A DNA stretch of 64,000 nucleotides. Source: UBA11591 sp040220895. Lineage in GTDB: Bacteria > Bacteroidota > Bacteroidia > Flavobacteriales_E > Vicingaceae. The translations under genes and the position numbers were made by a program. Shown here piece by piece: positions 35,592 through 45,064 of this stretch. How positions within the stretch are numbered: position 1 is the first letter of the stretch; each line of letters starts with the position of its first letter. The DNA is taken from the NCBI GenBank assembly GCA_040220895.1, contig JAVJVY010000020.1:62001-126000 (forward strand), written 5' to 3'. A model generated the notes under the pieces. That model worked only from the letters and a program-made list of their open reading frames with translations. It was not told the DNA's origin and searched no databases.

Positions 35592-36959
35592 GTGTTAAAA
35601 AAACTGATAACAATCATATGGCTGATTTTGATGGGCTTTCCTTCCAGTGGCCAGTGCCCAGAGATTACGGGTGAAGAATTATTCAGGGTTGATCAAATTT
35701 TTAGATTGAAGGACCTGCCTTACGGAACGGAGGTTTCTGAAACCAGGCAAATGCTCGACCTGTATTTTCCCGCTCCGTTGCAAGATTGCCCGAAGGCAAA
35801 ACTCATTGTAATCATTCATGGTGGCGGATTTGAGGGTGGTAATAAAAATCAATTGAAAGGTTGGGGCTACCATTTTGCCAGAAGGGGATTTTATGTAGCC
35901 CTGATCAATTACCGCCTGTTAATGAATGCCCACCAAGATATGGCTGAATTAATGCTCAACAAATTTCTTTACGTAGGAGGAAAGCAATGTCAAAAATTGA
36001 ATGACATAAACTTCAGAGATGGTGTGTATAAAATAGACAAGGCTTGGTACTTCGCTGTTCAAGACAGCCGGGCAGCACTTTCCTACATTCAGCACAATTT
36101 GGAAGAAAGAGGAAAAAAACTGGATAAGATATATGTCATAGGAGAAAGCGCCGGAGCTATCTCTGCCATGGGCTTGGTTTGGGGACAACAAGAAGATTTC
36201 AACGCCCTAAACCCATTGCTGGAAAGTCAATATGGATCGATCGATTCCCGTGTAAAATTCAGACCTGCTGAAAAGAAAAATATTGACGCCGTGGTAAGCA
36301 TTAGTGGCGGACTGATCAACGCAGAACAATTCTTAACCAAACAGGATTCCGTTCCCATGATCTTCTTCCATGGTGGGGAAGATCCGGGTTTTGCACTTTG
36401 TAAAGATCGATGCTTTTATAATGAACGAAGAGTTAACGGCCCGCTGCGAATCAAAGAACTGGTCGACTCATTGCAGATTCCCCTGAACATCGAAGCACAT
36501 TTTTGGGCAGGTGAAGGGCATCACCTGATAGGCGAGTACGAAAAGATCTCAGAAATTCTTTCCAAGCGTTTCAGCGACAAGGAAGGGCCGACCAAGATTA
36601 AAAATAGTCTGCAACTCTATCCTCCTAATGCCTTGATGTTTAACTGTGCCATCGTGGCTTTCAGAGAGGACATCAAGGCCATTAATAGGTTTGTTTCCGA
36701 AGATTTTGTCAACAGCGGAGTTTCGCTTTACCCCAACCCAAACGATGGAAATTTTACTTTAGTTATCCCCGGTGATAATTCCACTTCTGTTCACATTGAA
36801 ATGTATGATGCCACTGGCAAACTTGTTCTTCAGGATGACTTCATTTCACGAACATCTGAGAAGAAAATCTCGGCCGGTCACCTCAACGCAGGAATGTACG
36901 AATTACTTATCGTCCAAAATGCATACAAAGCTGAAAAAATAAGGTTGATCGTGCATTAA
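35592..36959 (+). CDS. Exported alpha/beta-hydrolase (carboxylesterase-like) with T9SS sorting domain
   Basis: 455 residues from a GTG start with a signal peptide (LITIIWLILMGFPSSG). The esterase part has the oxyanion motif IHGGGFEGG, the nucleophile elbow GESAGA near residue 188, and a candidate catalytic His in GEGHHLIG. The last 75 residues (SLYPNPNDGNFTLVIPG to KIRLIVH) are a type A T9SS C-terminal sorting domain, so the enzyme should be secreted or attached to the cell surface. Several Cys pairs suggest disulfides. Substrate unknown. Confidence 0.9.
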   Translation: MLKKLITIIWLILMGFPSSGQCPEITGEELFRVDQIFRLKDLPYGTEVSETRQMLDLYFPAPLQDCPKAKLIVIIHGGGFEGGNKNQLKGWGYHFARRGFYVALINYRLLMNAHQDMAELMLNKFLYVGGKQCQKLNDINFRDGVYKIDKAWYFAVQDSRAALSYIQHNLEERGKKLDKIYVIGESAGAISAMGLVWGQQEDFNALNPLLESQYGSIDSRVKFRPAEKKNIDAVVSISGGLINAEQFLTKQDSVPMIFFHGGEDPGFALCKDRCFYNERRVNGPLRIKELVDSLQIPLNIEAHFWAGEGHHLIGEYEKISEILSKRFSDKEGPTKIKNSLQLYPPNALMFNCAIVAFREDIKAINRFVSEDFVNSGVSLYPNPNDGNFTLVIPGDNSTSVHIEMYDATGKLVLQDDFISRTSEKKISAGHLNAGMYELLIVQNAYKAEKIRLIVH

Positions 36960-36965
36960 ATCTCA

Positions 36966-37637
36966 CTATAGGTAATTCAACTGAATTGATCGGTATGGCT
37001 CCATTAGAATCATTCTCTTCATACCCAAAAGTGTGTTAAAAGGTGAGTCTTCAACAAAGGCGTTAACGATCCAAGCTGGGATGCCTCCGGGGTCAGATTG
37101 GAATTCATAGACAATGTCAACTGTCTGGTCATTGTTCTGAATAAAAAGCCAATAGCCTTGTGCATTTTCTATTCGAACATGACCTTCGACCTTTTTATAT
37201 GAACTTGGTATGGATTTTACGTCAATTCTGAATTCGTTATCCGACTTTGTTAATTTCTGAGTGGTCACTATATCTCGGTCTTCTATAGGCCAGGGCATAC
37301 CGACGCTACTCCATGCATTCCAGTTCGAATAATCTACTTCATTTATCATTCTGATTTCTTTGATTTTATACATCCATTTTGGCGCATTCTGAACGTCCTT
37401 TACCAAGTAGACCAAACCATGAATGTTACACTTTAATGTCAGCGTAGCCCTGAACGTGTCGTAGCCCGAAGCAGACTCCTTGGTATACACTTTAATTCCA
37501 TCGCGGTCTTTTTTTAATGTCCATTCCTGAGCATTGGAACAAACTGCGTAGGTCATTGGAATGCATAGAAATAAAAGATACCGTGCAGATTGCAGAATTT
37601 GCAAAAGAATAGGAATGGTTGCATACATTTGCGTCAT
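36966..37637 (-). CDS. START-domain lipid-binding protein, exported
   Basis: 223 residues; the N-terminus contains a hydrophobic stretch ending SNAQ that looks like a signal peptide (ARYLLFLCIPMTYAVCSNAQ). The rest matches a START domain: WTLKKDRDGIKVYTKES, APKWMYKIKEIR, GMPWPIEDRDIVT and YEFQSDPGGIPAWIVN, which are standard landmarks. Possible starts are the ATG at 37635-37637, one at 37626-37628, or a TTG further in. The first overlaps the divergent lactamase-fold gene start by two bases. Ligand unknown. Confidence 0.88.
   Translation of the reverse strand: MTQMYATIPILLQILQSARYLLFLCIPMTYAVCSNAQEWTLKKDRDGIKVYTKESASGYDTFRATLTLKCNIHGLVYLVKDVQNAPKWMYKIKEIRMINEVDYSNWNAWSSVGMPWPIEDRDIVTTQKLTKSDNEFRIDVKSIPSSYKKVEGHVRIENAQGYWLFIQNNDQTVDIVYEFQSDPGGIPAWIVNAFVEDSPFNTLLGMKRMILMEPYRSIQLNYL
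37624..37631 (+). promoter_or_regulatory. -7 promoter element of the lactamase-fold gene, inside the START gene 5' end
   Basis: TACATTTG matches TAnnTTTG exactly and ends four bases before the ATG at 37636, so the transcript would begin at or next to the start codon (leaderless). The element lies within the first codons of the divergent START gene. Confidence 0.55.
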
Positions 37638-38397
37638 GCTGAAAATTATAAAAAAATTTCTGCTTCTGACCGCAGTTTTGACATCAATGACAATGAGCGC
37701 TCAGACCAGTAACTTCGAAGAAATTAAAACGTCCAATGGCTCTATTGGACTAAAGGTCATAAATCACGCCAGTTTGGTTCTAAATATTGGAGAGCAATTG
37801 ATTTTTGTCGACCCTCAAGGTTCTGTCGACCGATACGTCGATTTGAAAAAACCAACGCTCGTATTAATTACAGATGTGCACCCGGATCATTATGATCAGA
37901 AAGCACTTGAACTGCTAGTGGATGAGAATACAGGATTTATTGCTCCACCCGCTGTCATGGAAATGATGCCTGAAAATTGGCAATCAAGAACAAAGGCACT
38001 CAGAAATAATCAGGTCTCAAATTCCGACGACATTCAGATTACAGCTATACCCATGTATAATTTTCCTCTTAACCCCGAATCACCACATCCCAAAGGGAGA
38101 GGTAATGGTTACGTGTTGGAATATGATGATCTTAGAATTTACATCAGTGGCGACACAGGTCCGATACCTGAAATGCTGGCGCTAAGAAACATAGACATCG
38201 CTTTTATCTGCATGAATCTGCCCTATACCATGGATATTCAGGCCGCTGCTTCCGCAGTTAAGAAATTCCAACCCAAAGTAGTGTATCCATTTCACTATCG
38301 AAACGCCGATAAGAGTCTGAGTGATGTCGATAAATTCTGTGAAATAATTGGCAATGAGCATGTTGAGTGCGTTTTACGCGACTGGTATGCCAATTGA
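37636..38397 (+). CDS. MBL-fold metallo-hydrolase, exported
   Basis: The start at 37636 gives MLKIIKKFLLLTAVLTSMTMSAQ, a clear signal peptide; the longer upstream frame lies on the divergent START gene and is rejected. The UlaG-like lactamase fold is shown by GLKVINHASLVLN, LITDVHPDHYD, SGDTGPIPE and VYPFHYRNADKS. The first His of HxHxDH is replaced by Asp (DVHPDH), a variation seen in a Bacteroidota subfamily, so zinc binding may still occur. Substrate unknown. Confidence 0.88.
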   Translation: MLKIIKKFLLLTAVLTSMTMSAQTSNFEEIKTSNGSIGLKVINHASLVLNIGEQLIFVDPQGSVDRYVDLKKPTLVLITDVHPDHYDQKALELLVDENTGFIAPPAVMEMMPENWQSRTKALRNNQVSNSDDIQITAIPMYNFPLNPESPHPKGRGNGYVLEYDDLRIYISGDTGPIPEMLALRNIDIAFICMNLPYTMDIQAAASAVKKFQPKVVYPFHYRNADKSLSDVDKFCEIIGNEHVECVLRDWYAN

Positions 38398-38432
38398 ATA
38401 AAACCACCTGAAGCCTTCGGCTAAAAAGTACT

Positions 38433-40325
38433 TCAGTGTAATTCTCTTATGTATCCCATTCCCACCTGAAAATGGGCCTTGGCAAAGCGCTCCATTTCTC
38501 GAACCTTTTCAATCTTGTCGAGACTAAGATCCTCGTGCGATTTCTTTTTGTATTCCAACAATAGTTTGTTGTTCTTCTTGTCCATGACCAGGAAATATTG
38601 TTGATCTAAAATACCTATATTTTCATCGTTAGAAAAATAGACGTAGTCTCGCTTTTCTTTTAACAGATCGATCCCTAAACTATGATTTTCATAGGTGACA
38701 TTCAACAATCCAAGAATTGTGGGAAAAACGTCCATCTGTGACGCCAAATCTTCTTTGACCGTGGGCTGCATCAACGCCGGGGAATAAATAATGAAGGGGC
38801 TGTGGTGATAGGTTAATGGCATCTGATATACGGCGTAATCCCAGCTTCCATGATCCGCAATAAAAACGAAATACGTATTGTCAAACCAAGGGTGTTTTCG
38901 TGCCAGCTTCATTAATTTGCCAATGGACCAATCGGCATACTGCACGGCCTGCTTCTTTTTACTACTCGCCTTGGGGTGATAATACTCGGGTATTACGTAT
39001 GGACCGTGATCGCTAGCAGTAAGAAAAACAGCTAAAAATGGCTTTTCATGGCCATCTTCTGTCAGAAAAGAAAGACCCTGTTCGAACATAACGTCATCAC
39101 CAATTCCCAGGGTACTCAACTTTTTCTTGTCATGGTAGTCATCAATTGAAACAATGCGGTGCATGCCATTATTGCGCAAAAACCCATCCATGTTGTCAAA
39201 CTGAGCATCGTGAGTAGAAAAAAACCAATTCTGGTATCCCTGATCTTTTAATACCCCCGGCAAACCATGGAATTTCTTATCAAAAGCTTGCTTGAGTGGG
39301 TGGTAATTGTATAAAATAGGTAAACCGAATAGGCTGGAAAATATACCGTTGTAAGTATGAATACCTGCAGTGTACATCTGGGTAAATGCCATTCCCGATT
39401 CCGAAAGGCTGTCTAAATGTGGAGTAAGTTCTTCCGTATTTCCAAAGTAGCCCATTTTGGCGGCCGACATGCTTTCCATGATTACAAGTACGACGTTCGC
39501 ATGTGATGGATCCGTGGCACATTCAATTAGCCGATTGAAAGTAGGCAAATCTGGCGCGAGTTTCAGTGATTTTTTAACCGCTGAAAGGGCCTGATCATGT
39601 GTATAAAATTGATGAACCTTTGATCCTGATCGGATATCAAAAAGGGAACTGGTAACAAGGGTATAGTTTGCGTTCAATCCCAATTTGTTCAGAAAGGCAT
39701 GATTTGAGAAGAATGCTGTACCTGTTCTGATGGGTGACTTGCCTTCTATGCGACCCCGGATAGCCAGCAAAGTGAGTATCAAGGCAAAAAGGGGAAGTGT
39801 GACAACAAGGAGTCTTGAAAGCTTAGGGCCTTTGTCACTGAATAAACCGAGTGACTTCTTAAGCCATTTATACCAGACAAATACCGCTAAGACAGAAACA
39901 GGAAGGTAGATCCAATAAGTTATCTCTCCTCTTATCATGTTAAATAAAAAGTCGAATTCGTCATTGTAAAGGAATATCCCGCTGTTGATATGAGTGAAGA
40001 ACTGATTGAAATAAGGAATATTGAACGTGGCTATCATTAGCGATATTCCGGGGAAAATAAGGAGGTATCTGAAAAGCCATTTACTTATCCAGCCAGCGTC
40101 CAAGGGCAGAATTTCCACAAGGCCCATCGTCAAAACGGGAAGCAATAAAAGGTATCCAGCTACAACGAGGTCAAACCGCAGGCCAATTAAAAATGACCAA
40201 AGTATGTCGTTGATTTCAAAGTCCTCTGTCAAATTAGCATTTGACGCTAAAAGCAATAAACGAAGCGCACCAAAAAGCAACAGTAATCCCATGTATAGGA
40301 AAAAAGATGTCTTAATAGTTTTCAT
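38433..40325 (-). CDS. LTA-synthase-like membrane sulfatase / phosphoglycerol transferase
   Basis: 630 residues: about five N-terminal helices (SFFLYMGLLLLFGALRLLLL, FDLVVAGYLLLLPVLTMGL in pieces) followed by an extracytoplasmic alkaline-phosphatase-like domain with VVLVIMESMSAAKMG, FLTASDHGPY and FIADHGSWDY. This is the architecture of LtaS/MdoB enzymes that transfer phosphoglycerol to a glycolipid or glucan. True teichoic acid is not expected in Bacteroidota, so the acceptor is unknown. Follows a polytopic glycosyltransferase-like gene by 19 bases. I could not assign the nucleophile with certainty. Confidence 0.9.
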   Translation of the reverse strand: MKTIKTSFFLYMGLLLLFGALRLLLLASNANLTEDFEINDILWSFLIGLRFDLVVAGYLLLLPVLTMGLVEILPLDAGWISKWLFRYLLIFPGISLMIATFNIPYFNQFFTHINSGIFLYNDEFDFLFNMIRGEITYWIYLPVSVLAVFVWYKWLKKSLGLFSDKGPKLSRLLVVTLPLFALILTLLAIRGRIEGKSPIRTGTAFFSNHAFLNKLGLNANYTLVTSSLFDIRSGSKVHQFYTHDQALSAVKKSLKLAPDLPTFNRLIECATDPSHANVVLVIMESMSAAKMGYFGNTEELTPHLDSLSESGMAFTQMYTAGIHTYNGIFSSLFGLPILYNYHPLKQAFDKKFHGLPGVLKDQGYQNWFFSTHDAQFDNMDGFLRNNGMHRIVSIDDYHDKKKLSTLGIGDDVMFEQGLSFLTEDGHEKPFLAVFLTASDHGPYVIPEYYHPKASSKKKQAVQYADWSIGKLMKLARKHPWFDNTYFVFIADHGSWDYAVYQMPLTYHHSPFIIYSPALMQPTVKEDLASQMDVFPTILGLLNVTYENHSLGIDLLKEKRDYVYFSNDENIGILDQQYFLVMDKKNNKLLLEYKKKSHEDLSLDKIEKVREMERFAKAHFQVGMGYIRELH

Positions 40326-40344
40326 AATTTCCGGTGGCCAGACA

Positions 40345-42363
40345 CTAGTAGATACAAATGTTTACATCGTCAAAATAGACATGATTGCCTCCCGGGTTGA
40401 CCGTGAATATCTCTACGGAACTCCAATCAGAAAATTGATCGAGGTGAAAGTATAACTCAAAGTCTTCCCATTTGTTTGCGGAATCAATAAGTAGATTTAA
40501 CGGGCTTTCATTGCATTCAATGACCTTTTCTGCATTGAGTTGCTTAAAGGTCACAAGGAAATTCTGCTCACCCATTTTTAATGCCTTTCCCGATACATAA
40601 AGGGCTTTGGCATTAAAACCCAACTCCTCGCGCAAAATCGAAAAGGATTGACCGTATTGATAATCATAAGGCAGAAGTGAGCTGCTCGAACCACTCACTG
40701 ATGTGTCCTGCGATACAACGAACGATCTCCAATGCTCGTTTAGATCACCGTCAAAATTTTCCATGATGCAAAGAGAAGGTGATTTGATGTTTAATGCAAA
40801 TAAGTCGGTTAGGGTTTGGCTCTTAAACTTAGGGTGGAATGTACAAACCGTAAGTAATTCATTTCCTCCGATTCTATTCAGATGACCAATGAGCTCAGGG
40901 TATTCCACCATCGTAATTCTGGAAAATAGGTCGTTTCTTATCACGATGTAATCGTAGTCCCAGTCCAGTTTTTGTTCCATGCTTTGTTTGGTCCAAAAAA
41001 TATTCACATAGCCGGTTCGATCCAATTGCATTAAAGCGGAATTTGGGTCAGTCGCCTCCAAAATCAATAATTTTGCATCGGTTGGAACCTTTAAATCTTC
41101 GAGCAAGGTTGATCCATCTGCGAAATCCAGTGGTGAATGATTAACGCCATCCCAGCATTTCGCCTCGTTTCGCTCATTCCATTTTTTTCCCATATAATCA
41201 ATGAGAAATGCCGTTGAGCTAATCATGGCAATGCTTATAAAAATGAACGGTATTGGCTTGTGAGGAAATGGAAACTTACCCAGTGCAAATCCCATGAATA
41301 AGATCGTAGGAAAAAATAGGGTGTCTATGAAATAATAATCGTGAAAAACAAACTGCTTAAGGATCAGGAAGCCGAATAAGACTACTCCAAAAAAATAAAT
41401 TGAAAGGTAAAGCCCAAAAGGGATTATAAGCGACGAAACACGGGGCTTTCCGAATAGAACCATGAAGGTATAATACAACAGGGTGATGCCAATGAGGATC
41501 CAGGTGAAATAGCTGAAGTAGGAATTAAACCAATTGACTGAAATTTGATGAAGTAGTTGATCGATTTCATCAAAAGAATTGGGAATAATTGGTGAATTCA
41601 AAAAGGCAGAACCATGGATTTCCCTCACATGTGAATTATATAGGAAGTAGAAAACTACCAATGCGGCTGAAATCAGAAAGGAAGTCCAGTGTTCTAGAAC
41701 CCATTTTCTTTTTATCAAAAGGCCATATGTTTCAATGCCAACCAGAGCAATTATCGGGATGACATAAGTAGTTCGGTTTAATGCACTGAGTGTCATAAAG
41801 GCCATTGCCAGATAGAAATGAGTCTTGTGCGAGTCTTTCCAATAACTGACCAAGAAATACATTCCAATCATCAGACCCGAAATTGCGAACATACTAGGCA
41901 ACATACTGACTTGGTAATAGGAATATATGGGCGAAGTCATGGCCAGTACCATGACAAAAGAGGACATCAAGAAATTGTTTCCAAAGAGACGGATTGTATA
42001 GAACAAAAAGATCAGAGCCATTATTTGATAAATCATCACATACAGCCGAAAAACAACCGGTGATCTGCTTCCACTAACCTTCATTATAGAAGCAATAAGG
42101 TATTGGTGTATCGGAAAATCAACACTGGTAACCAGACTTTGATAATCTTTGGTATACCCATGCGATTCCTTGTTGTAATGGAAGGTTTCAGGATGAAAAA
42201 AGTCGAATCCATTTTTGTGAAAACGATACGAAATGGCCAGATGATCGCTTTGGGTCCATGCGTGAATGCCACTCGGAAATTCGGCAATATCGTCTAATTG
42301 AAAAACCGCAAACCAAGTTAATAAAGCAGCTAGTACGAGCGCAAATTCCAGTCTTTTTGGCAT
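40345..42363 (-). CDS. Polytopic membrane protein, glycosyltransferase-39/ArnT-like
   Basis: About 672 residues from MPKRLEFALVLAALLTW; an ATG six codons upstream is also possible. Many hydrophobic helices follow (FVMVLAMTSPIYSYYQ, FYLAMAFMTLSALNRTTYVIPIIALVG in pieces, TLFFPTILFMGFALG). An early periplasmic loop contains acidic FQLDDIAEFPSGIHAWTQSDH, resembling the Asp-containing first loop of lipid-linked sugar transferases. The C-terminal 200 residues end in a beta-sandwich-like stretch (HVYFDDVNICIY) that could bind carbohydrate. Between pirin/unknown and the LTA-synthase-like gene in one operon. Confidence 0.75.
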   Translation of the reverse strand: MPKRLEFALVLAALLTWFAVFQLDDIAEFPSGIHAWTQSDHLAISYRFHKNGFDFFHPETFHYNKESHGYTKDYQSLVTSVDFPIHQYLIASIMKVSGSRSPVVFRLYVMIYQIMALIFLFYTIRLFGNNFLMSSFVMVLAMTSPIYSYYQVSMLPSMFAISGLMIGMYFLVSYWKDSHKTHFYLAMAFMTLSALNRTTYVIPIIALVGIETYGLLIKRKWVLEHWTSFLISAALVVFYFLYNSHVREIHGSAFLNSPIIPNSFDEIDQLLHQISVNWFNSYFSYFTWILIGITLLYYTFMVLFGKPRVSSLIIPFGLYLSIYFFGVVLFGFLILKQFVFHDYYFIDTLFFPTILFMGFALGKFPFPHKPIPFIFISIAMISSTAFLIDYMGKKWNERNEAKCWDGVNHSPLDFADGSTLLEDLKVPTDAKLLILEATDPNSALMQLDRTGYVNIFWTKQSMEQKLDWDYDYIVIRNDLFSRITMVEYPELIGHLNRIGGNELLTVCTFHPKFKSQTLTDLFALNIKSPSLCIMENFDGDLNEHWRSFVVSQDTSVSGSSSSLLPYDYQYGQSFSILREELGFNAKALYVSGKALKMGEQNFLVTFKQLNAEKVIECNESPLNLLIDSANKWEDFELYFHLDQFSDWSSVEIFTVNPGGNHVYFDDVNICIY

Positions 42364-42410
42364 GGGATAAAGATAACCCATGTCATTAAAGCCCAGAAGC
42401 TTTTGGAAGA

Positions 42411-42962
42411 TCAGGATGAAAAAATCAGGTAGGAGGTACTACCTGATGTCTGAAGACTTGAAATGCCCGATGAAAAAAAGCAACTTCCGGGACCTAAAAT
42501 TCTAGAATAACATTCAATTGAACCGGTCAATACCAGCAAATGCTGCTGTTCACCGAGGGCAATTGATCTTGATTCAACACGGCAAAAGCGGAGGTTTGAA
42601 TCAAATTTAGTGTCAACTTCTTCGGGATAAGGTTCAATCTTATGCCTTCCCGACAAATTGTCAATCAGTATTTGCTTGCCTTGAACCGCCACATGAGTCT
42701 TTCGACCACTGTTGTTGATTTGGTATAGGTCCATGTCACCGTCTGGGTTTAAAAAGCGATCTACGCGCAGTCTGATTCCTGTGCCACCTGGCAATAGATT
42801 TTCAATAAATTCATCGCCATAAGAACCGTGTCTGATATGTTCATTTACCTTGAGCTTTACCAGTTGCAGTGCATTATCAGACAAGAAGTACTTTTGGGGC
42901 GTTACGGTAAAAACTGCAATTCCGAACAACGAAGACTTTATAAATCTGGCCCTTTTCATCAA
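42411..42962 (-). CDS. Hypothetical protein next to pirin
   Basis: 183 residues. N-terminus MMKRARFIKSSLFGIAVFTVTPQ may be a weak signal peptide. The rest is mostly predicted beta (LVKLKVNEHIRHGSYGDEFIENL, LRVDRFLNPDGDMDLYQINNSG in pieces), with Cys residues in FCRVES, IECYS and GSCFFSSG. No family recognised. Its ATG overlaps the pirin stop by four bases, so it is cotranslated with pirin; 29-48 bases separate it from the glycosyltransferase-like gene depending on that gene's start. Confidence 0.65.
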   Translation of the reverse strand: MMKRARFIKSSLFGIAVFTVTPQKYFLSDNALQLVKLKVNEHIRHGSYGDEFIENLLPGGTGIRLRVDRFLNPDGDMDLYQINNSGRKTHVAVQGKQILIDNLSGRHKIEPYPEEVDTKFDSNLRFCRVESRSIALGEQQHLLVLTGSIECYSRILGPGSCFFSSGISSLQTSGSTSYLIFSS

Positions 42963-43840
42963 TCAAAGTTTTCAACCAATTCTCCCATTTTTCCCTGCTG
43001 ATAATCGCGGATGGCCGACATAATTTCGTCATTTGTATTCATAACAAACGGACCATAGGTGGAAACGGGCTCTCTTATGGGTTCACCGGACAATACCAGA
43101 AAACCTGCATCTTCAATAGCTTCAATTTCAATACTTTCCCCATCATTATTGAAGTGAACCATGTGCTCTTTAGCAACTTCGGTTAGGCCATTGATCTTCA
43201 GTGTTCCATTTACCACATAAACCAACGCATTGTGAGACGATTCGATGGCTATAATGGATTGAGCCCCTTTTTTAAAGTGAGCCTTTAAAGCAAGAATAGG
43301 TGTAAATGTTTTGGCCGGACCTGATTTTCTATTCAATTTACCGCTTATCAGTTGAATTTCACCATTTCCCTTGTCCGGTTTCAGCAAGGGAAAATCCATC
43401 TTTCGAATATTTTGATAAGACGGCTCGGTCAATTTGTGCTTGCCCGGAAGATTGACCCAAAGTTGGATGAACTCTTGGGTTCCCCCATAGTCTGTAACTT
43501 TTTTTGGTGGGCGTTCGCTGTGAATTATCCCCTTTCCCGAAGTCATCCACTGTATGTCACCATCGTTTAGAACGTCATTATTACCAACCGAGTCCCGATG
43601 TTGCAGAGAACCCTTGAACACAAATGAAACCGGTTCGAAACCTCGGTGCGGGTGAGGACCAACGCCCAATTTCTTGTGATTGGAACCAGGCTTTATTTGA
43701 AACGGTCCCGCATGATGAAGCAGTAAAAAAGGGTCAATGTCATTTAGACCTCCACCTGGAAGTGCTTGTTTAACACGTATATTTCCCATTTGAAATTCCT
43801 GGGCTTTGACCACTTTATTAATTCCGCGAAAAGATGTCAT
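42959..43840 (-). CDS. Pirin family protein
   Basis: 293 residues of the bicupin pirin fold. N-terminal cupin iron site: GVGPHPHRGFEPVSF (two His), SLQHRDSVGN (third His) and GIIHSERPP (Glu), complete. C-terminal cupin begins near LLKPDKGNGEIQLISG and contains the typical FLVLSGEPIREPVSTYGPFVMNT in pieces. Pirins act as quercetinases or redox-sensing cofactors; the role here is unknown. First gene of an envelope operon with a leaderless-type promoter (43846-43853). Confidence 0.94.
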   Translation of the reverse strand: MTSFRGINKVVKAQEFQMGNIRVKQALPGGGLNDIDPFLLLHHAGPFQIKPGSNHKKLGVGPHPHRGFEPVSFVFKGSLQHRDSVGNNDVLNDGDIQWMTSGKGIIHSERPPKKVTDYGGTQEFIQLWVNLPGKHKLTEPSYQNIRKMDFPLLKPDKGNGEIQLISGKLNRKSGPAKTFTPILALKAHFKKGAQSIIAIESSHNALVYVVNGTLKINGLTEVAKEHMVHFNNDGESIEIEAIEDAGFLVLSGEPIREPVSTYGPFVMNTNDEIMSAIRDYQQGKMGELVENFD

Positions 43841-43845
43841 GACAA

Positions 43846-43853
43846 CAAAAATA
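43846..43853 (-). promoter_or_regulatory. -7 promoter element of pirin (leaderless)
   Basis: On the minus strand this reads TATTTTTG, an exact TAnnTTTG match, ending five bases before the pirin ATG (43840). The start point would be at the ATG itself. Confidence 0.5.
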
Positions 43854-43915
43854 CAAAAACAAGATTCATATTGTGCATTCCCAACCCAGCAGGGGAAATT
43901 GTAAATTTACTCGTC

Positions 43916-45058
43916 ATGAAAGATTATAAATCACTGTTTAAACTAAGATCAGAGGACCATTACTTGAATTGTGCCTATATGTCCCCCGTGCTTCAATCGG
44001 TTGAAGAAGCAGGTATTCGCGCCCTTGAAAAACGTCGTAATCCACAGGACTTTGGTCTTGACGACTTCTTTTCACCGGTTTCTAAGCTCAAAGCGCTCTT
44101 CTCACGCCTTATCAATAATTCGGATCCGGAAAGAATAGCATTGATTCCCTCTGTCTCCTATGGCCTGGCCAATGCCGCGAACAATGTAATTGTTAAAAAG
44201 GGAGGAAATATTGTATTGCTCGAAGGTCAGTTTCCCAGTAATTATTATATCTGGAAACGCCTTGCTGATCAAAGCGGTGCTAAAATCAAAATGATTGCCA
44301 GACCAAAAGCAGGTGAATTATGGACAGATCTGATCCTGGAATCAATCGATTCTCATACCATAGCAGTTTCGATGGCACCAATTCACTGGGCAGACGGTTA
44401 TAAATTCGATCTCGAGTCAATAGGGCGTAAGTGCAATGCTTGTGAAGCTTTTTTTATCCTGGACGGAACTCAATCGATTGGCGCTATGCCCTTCGATCTG
44501 GCGCGTTGCCAAGCCGACGCTGTGATTTGTGCGGGTTATAAATGGCTACTGGGAGCATATGGAATGGGCATGGCATATTACGGACCAAGGTTCGATAACG
44601 GAAACGCACTCGAAGAAAGCTGGTATGCTAAAATCGGCAGTGATGAATTCGCTGGTTTGGTGGATTATTGTGAAGAATTCCGACCAAAAGCCTGGAGGTA
44701 TAGCGTTGGCGAGAGTAGCAATTTTATTTATGTGGACATGCTTCTTGCAGCTCTTACGCAAATTCTAGAATGGAGGGTCGAAACCATTACAACACATTGC
44801 AAGGAAATTTCGACATCATTTAAAGAGCGCTTGCAGCAAATAGGATTCCATACAGAGAACTCACTCAACTTATCTGAGCACCTGTTTGGTCTGCTACCTC
44901 CGGAAAATTTTTTCTTTGAAACCTTTCAAGAATTGTGTGTGGAACATCGTGTTTTTGTTTCCAAGCGTGGGGATTTTATTCGAGTTTCGCCGCATTTATA
45001 CAACACTCCTAATGACTTTCTTGCGCTTGAAACCTGTTTGAAAAATTCAATAATATAA
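43916..45058 (+). CDS. Class V aminotransferase / cysteine desulfurase-like PLP enzyme
   Basis: The ATG at 43916 gives MKDYKSLFKLRSEDHYLNCAYMSPV, the standard start; the longer frame runs back into the pirin promoter. 380 residues with ALIPSVSYGLANAANN, FILDGTQSIGAMPFD (Asp binding the PLP ring) and the Schiff-base Lys in ICAGYKWLLGAYGMG near residue 204. Whether it is a desulfurase, kynureninase-like enzyme or transaminase cannot be told. A 7-of-8 -7 element (TAAATTTA) ends six bases before the ATG. The methyltransferase gene follows after six bases. Confidence 0.9.
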   Translation: MKDYKSLFKLRSEDHYLNCAYMSPVLQSVEEAGIRALEKRRNPQDFGLDDFFSPVSKLKALFSRLINNSDPERIALIPSVSYGLANAANNVIVKKGGNIVLLEGQFPSNYYIWKRLADQSGAKIKMIARPKAGELWTDLILESIDSHTIAVSMAPIHWADGYKFDLESIGRKCNACEAFFILDGTQSIGAMPFDLARCQADAVICAGYKWLLGAYGMGMAYYGPRFDNGNALEESWYAKIGSDEFAGLVDYCEEFRPKAWRYSVGESSNFIYVDMLLAALTQILEWRVETITTHCKEISTSFKERLQQIGFHTENSLNLSEHLFGLLPPENFFFETFQELCVEHRVFVSKRGDFIRVSPHLYNTPNDFLALETCLKNSII

Positions 45059-45064
45059 CACCAA

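Noticed and set aside
40021..40455. 144-residue plus-strand frame across two minus-strand envelope genes
   Set aside because: Overlaps the ends of two real genes in antisense and has no recognisable features.
43766..43915. N-terminal 50-residue extension of the PLP enzyme
   Set aside because: Overlaps the divergent pirin gene and its promoter; the ATG at 43916 matches the family start.
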